A stretch of DNA of 24,567 bases, taken from contig JAUTXM010000224.1 of assembly GCA_030838025.1 (NCBI GenBank), positions 1-24,567 of the forward strand, written 5' to 3'. A program made the position numbers and the translations under genes. Below, in pieces: positions 21,112 through 24,567 of the stretch. The first letter of the stretch is position 1. The number at the start of each line of letters is the position of its first letter. The notes under the pieces are model-generated. The model saw only the letters and a program-made list of their open reading frames with translations, was not told the DNA's origin and searched no databases. Origin of the DNA: Acidimicrobiaceae bacterium (lineage in GTDB: Bacteria > Actinomycetota > Acidimicrobiia > Acidimicrobiales > Palsa-688).

Positions 21112-21893
21112 GCGACACCGACCACGACCTCGACAACCTCCTCCGGGCGGCCAACCCCGTCGATGAGGACCGGCTTCCCCTGCCGTCGGAATCGCCCGGC
21201 GCCCAGCTGCTGTACGAGAAGATCACGGGCACCCCCTACAGCGGAAGTGCCCGACGGGCCCGGCGCCGGTGGGCCGGGCCAGGTCTGGCCGCCGTGCTCG
21301 CCGTCGCCGGTGGCGGCGCGGTCGCGGCCTATGCCATCTCCAGCCACGTCTCCAGCCACCTGGCGGTCACCTGCTACGCCGCGCCCAACCTGGAAAGCCG
21401 GGCGCTAATTGTTCCGGCGGAGGCCGCGGGCCCCGTCGCCACCTGCTCGCGGGCCTGGGTGGACGGCCGCCTCGGCACCGGAGGCCCGCCGCTCCTCGTC
21501 GCCTGCGCCACCCCGCAGGGCGTCGCCGCGGTCCTGCCGTCCGCCCCCGGCGGCGACGTTTGCGGCCAGCTCGGGCTGCCGGCCCTGCCGGCCGGCGCCA
21601 CCAGCCTCACCAGCACCACACCGCCCACTGCGGCGTCGACGCCGCCGACCGACGCCCCGGGCACGATGTCGCCCGGGGTCCGTGACGCCATCATCACCGC
21701 CCTGCGGGCGACGTGCCTGACCAGTGCCCAGGCCGAACTCTCAATCACGAAGGTGCTGGCCAAGGCCAACGTCAACTGGGCGGTCGTTACGCCCACGCCG
21801 TTCCCCCCCGGCCGACCGTGCGCCAGCCCGGGGTTTGACGAAGAAGCCAAGCAGGTCGTGCTCACCGGCATCCCGCCGCCCGGCTCATCGTGA
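21108..21893 (+). CDS. Putative anti-sigma factor or sigma-linked membrane protein
   Basis: This 261-residue protein has a short cytoplasmic head (about 1-57), a single membrane helix (GPGLAAVLAVAGGGAVAAYAI, about 57-77) and an extracytoplasmic domain of about 180 residues with a Thr/Pro-rich linker near 165-185. The layout fits an anti-sigma factor that binds the ECF sigma encoded just upstream. No zinc-binding HxxxCxxC motif is present, so it is not a ZAS type. GTG 21108 overlaps the sigma stop by 4 nt. The assignment is from topology and position. Confidence 0.6.
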   Translation: MSDTDHDLDNLLRAANPVDEDRLPLPSESPGAQLLYEKITGTPYSGSARRARRRWAGPGLAAVLAVAGGGAVAAYAISSHVSSHLAVTCYAAPNLESRALIVPAEAAGPVATCSRAWVDGRLGTGGPPLLVACATPQGVAAVLPSAPGGDVCGQLGLPALPAGATSLTSTTPPTAASTPPTDAPGTMSPGVRDAIITALRATCLTSAQAELSITKVLAKANVNWAVVTPTPFPPGRPCASPGFDEEAKQVVLTGIPPPGSS

Positions 21894-22037
21894 CCCGTCG
21901 CCCCGGCTTGCTGGGGCCACCCGCCGCCGCGGCATGGGAAAAGATGTGAAGAACTCTTGCCGACGCCGGCGAACGCGTGCGAACCTTCTGGCGGTGCTGG
22001 GAGCCCGAGGGCGCACTGTCCATTTCGAGGACGCGCA

Positions 22038-22721
22038 GTGACCGCCACGCGGCCGGCTCGGGTCTTCGCCACGGCAGCGGCCCCACCCATCGACGGGTTC
22101 GGTCCCCCTCCCCCACCCCGACCGGCCCGCAACGTGGCCGGCATCCTGCTCGGCGTGGTGCTCGTCGCCTTCTGCGCGGCCGGCGTGGCCGCGTTCACCG
22201 CATCGCTCGGTCACCGCCATGCCGTCCTTGTCGTTGTCCGGCCGGTCAACGCGGGCGCCGTGATTCGCGACGCCGACCTGGGCGAGGCCCGCGTAGCGCC
22301 CGACCCGGCGCTGCGCACCGTGGCGGCCGGCCAACGAGGCCGCATCGTCGGCCGCACCGCGGGGGTCAACCTGGTCCCCGGCACCCTCCTCGCCGAGGCC
22401 GAGTTGGCGACCGGGCCCCAGGTGGACGGGACCCACGCCATCGTGGGCCTGGCGCTGAAGGCCGGGCAGTTCCCGACGGGCCTGCGTCCCCTCGACTCGG
22501 TCACGGTGGTCGAGACCAGCCCCCCGTCCGGCCTCGGACCGGCGGACGCCGCGGTCCTGGTCGACGCCGCCCAGGTCACGGCCACGGCGACCGCGGCCGA
22601 CGGCCAGACCACGATCGTTTCGGTCCTGGTGCCCCGCACCGTCGCCCCCAGCGTGGCCGGCGCCGCGGCCCGGGGCCAGATCAGCCTGGTTCTACTGGGC
22701 GCCGCGGGAGCGACCAAGTGA
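22038..22721 (+). CDS. SAF-domain protein, CpaB/RcpC-like
   Basis: This 227-residue protein starts VTATRPARVF. It has a proline-rich cytoplasmic part and a membrane helix (AGILLGVVLVAFCAAGVAAF, about residues 33-52). The SAF domain follows: VLVVVRPVNAGAVIRDADLGEARV, LVPGTLLAEAELA and the C-terminal strand region. SAF proteins of the CpaB/RcpC type line the periplasmic part of Tad/Flp pilus machines in other phyla. GTG 22038 has GAGG 7 nt upstream, so the longer frame from 21957 is rejected. The 144-bp gap before it shows nothing recognisable. Confidence 0.75.
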   Translation: MTATRPARVFATAAAPPIDGFGPPPPPRPARNVAGILLGVVLVAFCAAGVAAFTASLGHRHAVLVVVRPVNAGAVIRDADLGEARVAPDPALRTVAAGQRGRIVGRTAGVNLVPGTLLAEAELATGPQVDGTHAIVGLALKAGQFPTGLRPLDSVTVVETSPPSGLGPADAAVLVDAAQVTATATAADGQTTIVSVLVPRTVAPSVAGAAARGQISLVLLGAAGATK

Positions 22722-23512
22722 GCCTGGTTGCGTTCGTCGCGGGCCGCTCGCCCGGGCTGACCACCGCCGTTCACGCCATCGCCACGGCCTGGCCGGCGCA
22801 TCGGCGCGCCATCGTGGCGGAGGTCGACCCCGCGGGCGGCACGCTGGCCGCTCGTTTTGACCTGGCGCCCCAACCGGGGCTCACGGACCTGGCGGCGGCC
22901 GGCCGTCGAGGGCTCGACCCCGACACGGTCCTTCGACACTGCCGCCGCCTGGCGAGCGGGACCATCGCCCTGGTCGCGCCCGTGAGTCCCGAGCGGGTCA
23001 CCTCGGCGCTGGCAGTGCTCGGGTCGGTCCTGGGCGAGGCCCTCGATTCGATTCCCGGCACCGATGTGCTGGCCGACTGCGGCCGGATCGAACGTCGATC
23101 GCCGGCCATGGAGCTGGTCCATGGCGCTCCCTACGTCGTGCTGGTCGTGACGCCGTCACTCGAGGGAGTGGCGTACGCCCAGGCCCGCATGGAAGCACTG
23201 TCCATTCCTGCCGGCCGTCTAGCGCTGTTGACCGTGGGCGAGCGGCCCTATCCTCCCGACGAGGTGGGGCGGGCGTTGCAGCTACCCGTTGTCGGGGCGC
23301 TGGCGTGGGATCCCGCGGGCGCGGCCCAACTCAACAGTGGTAAGGCGCCACGGCGCAGCGAACTGCGCCGCACCGCCACGGTCATAGCCCGAGAGCTGTG
23401 CGGCTTCCTGCCCGCGCTCGGCCCGCACGGGGAAGGGGCAGTCCCCGAGTCAGACCCGGACGCAGAGCCATATGCGTCCGGCATGGTTGTCACCTATCCG
23501 TCGCGGCGGTGA
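22718..23512 (+). CDS. TadZ/CpaE/MinD-like protein with a degenerate P-loop
   Basis: This 264-residue protein has the ParA/MinD-type layout: FVAGRSPGLTT at the place of the deviant Walker A, EVDPAGGTLAARFDL (the second signature with the catalytic-type aspartate), and VLADCGRI and LVVTPSLEGV at the Walker B and later positions. The P-loop lysine is missing (SPGLTT), so ATP binding is atypical, as reported for some TadZ proteins. It probably positions the Tad/Flp assembly and pairs with the ATPase encoded after it. GTG 22718 overlaps the preceding stop by 4 nt. Confidence 0.75.
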   Translation: MSLVAFVAGRSPGLTTAVHAIATAWPAHRRAIVAEVDPAGGTLAARFDLAPQPGLTDLAAAGRRGLDPDTVLRHCRRLASGTIALVAPVSPERVTSALAVLGSVLGEALDSIPGTDVLADCGRIERRSPAMELVHGAPYVVLVVTPSLEGVAYAQARMEALSIPAGRLALLTVGERPYPPDEVGRALQLPVVGALAWDPAGAAQLNSGKAPRRSELRRTATVIARELCGFLPALGPHGEGAVPESDPDAEPYASGMVVTYPSRR

Positions 23513-23580
23513 GCCCGGCGCGGCATAGGAACGGGTGTGGCCACCCGTCTCCTGGATAGCGGTATGACCTCGCGCCCTCC

Positions 23581-24567
23581 GTGCTGAACGGCCTTCCCTG
23601 GGCCGCGGCCGAGCCGGTCGACGAGACCCTGGTTCGCCGGCTTCGGTCCAAGGTGGCGCGCCAGCTCGCCGACACCCAGCGGGAACGAGAACGCCAAGGT
23701 GAGCCCCGCCTCCTCGAGGTGGACGAACACGCGCTGGGCGCCAAGCTGATCAACGACTCGCTCGAGCGCCACGCCCATGAGCTGATTACCAGTGGCATCC
23801 GCCCGATGACCGACGAGGACGAGCAGGCGCTCCAGCAGGCGGTGTTCAATCTGCTCTTCGGCCTCGGCCGCCTCCAGGACCACCTCGACCGACCGGATGT
23901 CGTCAACATCCACGCCGCCGGCGCCCAGCCGGTTTGGCTGGACCTGATGGACGGCCGAACGATCCGTGGCCCGGCGGTGGCCAACACCGACGAAGAGCTG
24001 GTCGAGTTCATCCGCGACCTGGGCCGGCGCGTCGGCCTGTCCGAGCGCCTCTTCGACCCCGCTCACCCCCGGATCAACCTCCAACTGCCCGACGGTTCGA
24101 GGCTGTTCGCGATTGGCTGGGTGTGCCCCGAGACCCACCTGTTCCTCCGGCTGCACCGGCTGCTTGACGTGACACTCGACGACCTGGCCGGGCGCGGGTC
24201 GTTCTCACCGTTGATCCGGTCGTTCCTCGGAGCGGCGGTGCGGGCTCGGGCCAACCTGTTGATCTGCGGCGGGATGGGCGATGGTAAGACCACCCTGTTG
24301 CGGGCCTTGGCGGCCGACATCGCTCCCGAAGAGCGGCTGGTGACCGTCGAAACCGACTACGAGTTGGCGCTCGACCGCTTTCCCGACCGCCACAACGAGG
24401 TGGTCGCCCTCGAATCGCGCGAGGCCAATGTCGAGGACGTCGGCCGAATCACCTGCGCCGACCTGGTCCGCTGGGCGATGCGGATGAACGCCCGCCGCGT
24501 GATCGTCGGCGAGGTGTTGGGCGACGAAGTCGTTCCCATGCTCAACGCCATGAACTCAGGCGCCTCG
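23581..24567 (+). CDS. TadA/CpaF-type secretion ATPase (3' partial)
   Basis: The frame from GTG 23581 runs open to the window end (329 codons). The N-terminal domain includes VNIHAAGAQPVWLDL. The Walker A motif is CGGMGDGKTTLLRAL, followed by the acidic TVETDYELALDR (aspartate box) and the Walker B region RRVIVGEVLGDEVVPMLNAM. This is the hexameric ATPase that powers Tad/Flp pilus assembly in the CpaF/TadA branch of type II/IV secretion ATPases. An in-frame TAG at 23557 limits the start to GTG 23581 or later. A seven-codon ORF (ATG 23564) overlaps this start. Confidence 0.9.
   Translation, partial: MLNGLPWAAAEPVDETLVRRLRSKVARQLADTQRERERQGEPRLLEVDEHALGAKLINDSLERHAHELITSGIRPMTDEDEQALQQAVFNLLFGLGRLQDHLDRPDVVNIHAAGAQPVWLDLMDGRTIRGPAVANTDEELVEFIRDLGRRVGLSERLFDPAHPRINLQLPDGSRLFAIGWVCPETHLFLRLHRLLDVTLDDLAGRGSFSPLIRSFLGAAVRARANLLICGGMGDGKTTLLRALAADIAPEERLVTVETDYELALDRFPDRHNEVVALESREANVEDVGRITCADLVRWAMRMNARRVIVGEVLGDEVVPMLNAMNSGAS

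Noticed and set aside
21977..23512. 511-codon frame ending with the TadZ-like gene
   Set aside because: The first 247 codons are an Arg-rich out-of-frame reading of the SAF gene; GTG 22718 with a 4-nt overlap is the real start.

Overview
The window is a piece of a high-GC Gram-positive (Actinomycetota) chromosome, possibly from an Acidimicrobiia-like lineage. The evidence is uniformly G/C-ending codons, a WhiB7-type regulator, many GTG/TTG starts, several TANNNT -10 boxes a few bases upstream of leaderless starts, and gene ends chained by 4-13 nt overlaps. The lineage below phylum is inference.

Left part (1-4700), an RNA repair and surveillance island. The C-terminal ligase module of bacterial Pnkp runs in from the left edge. 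It is followed by a gene-free stretch of about 730 nt that folds into small RNAs. Two have a circularly permuted tRNA-like core (T-arm, closed acceptor hairpin, D-arm) inside a 9-bp terminal stem, which is the architecture of YrlA-type bacterial Y RNAs. Each is followed 21 nt later by a second, different hairpin RNA, and the whole pair is tandemly duplicated with an offset of about 305 bp. Then come a Ro60/Rsr orthologue (TROVE plus vWA) and an RlaP-type nucleotidyltransferase. A ~55-bp imperfect direct repeat made of the pnkp end and the rlaP start flanks the Y RNA-Ro cassette, so the cassette appears to have been inserted between pnkp and rlaP. A tRNA-Val(UAC), with its 3' end facing the island, closes this part.

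4700-9650. A whiB7-like gene has a long leader holding a 59-codon upstream ORF, an intrinsic terminator (attenuator) and a promoter with an A/T tract next to the -35 box. It is followed by an inositol-phosphatase-family enzyme, a divergent conserved hypothetical gene, a beta-carbonic anhydrase, and a three-gene AtzG-AtzE-AtzH-like amidase operon.

9650-13900. A threonine-aldolase-like PLP enzyme whose 5' region carries tandem repeats and a 38-bp palindrome, a low-affinity-iron-permease-family membrane protein, a nicotinamidase, a lipoprotein glucose/sorbosone dehydrogenase, a broken AbiEi/DUF559-type gene, and two 36-bp palindromes.

13900-19700. A minus-strand operon (hypothetical, SRPBCC, quinone-oxidoreductase-like, acyl-CoA dehydrogenase, SDR, APH-like kinase) with overlapping reading frames, typical of acyl-CoA/lipid catabolism, preceded by an AlaX-type alanyl-tRNA editing protein.

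19900-24567. A secreted small beta-rich protein, an ECF sigma factor, a membrane-anchored putative anti-sigma factor, a SAF-domain (CpaB/RcpC-like) protein, a TadZ/MinD-like protein and a TadA/CpaF ATPase cut by the right edge. This looks like the start of a Tad/Flp pilus locus.
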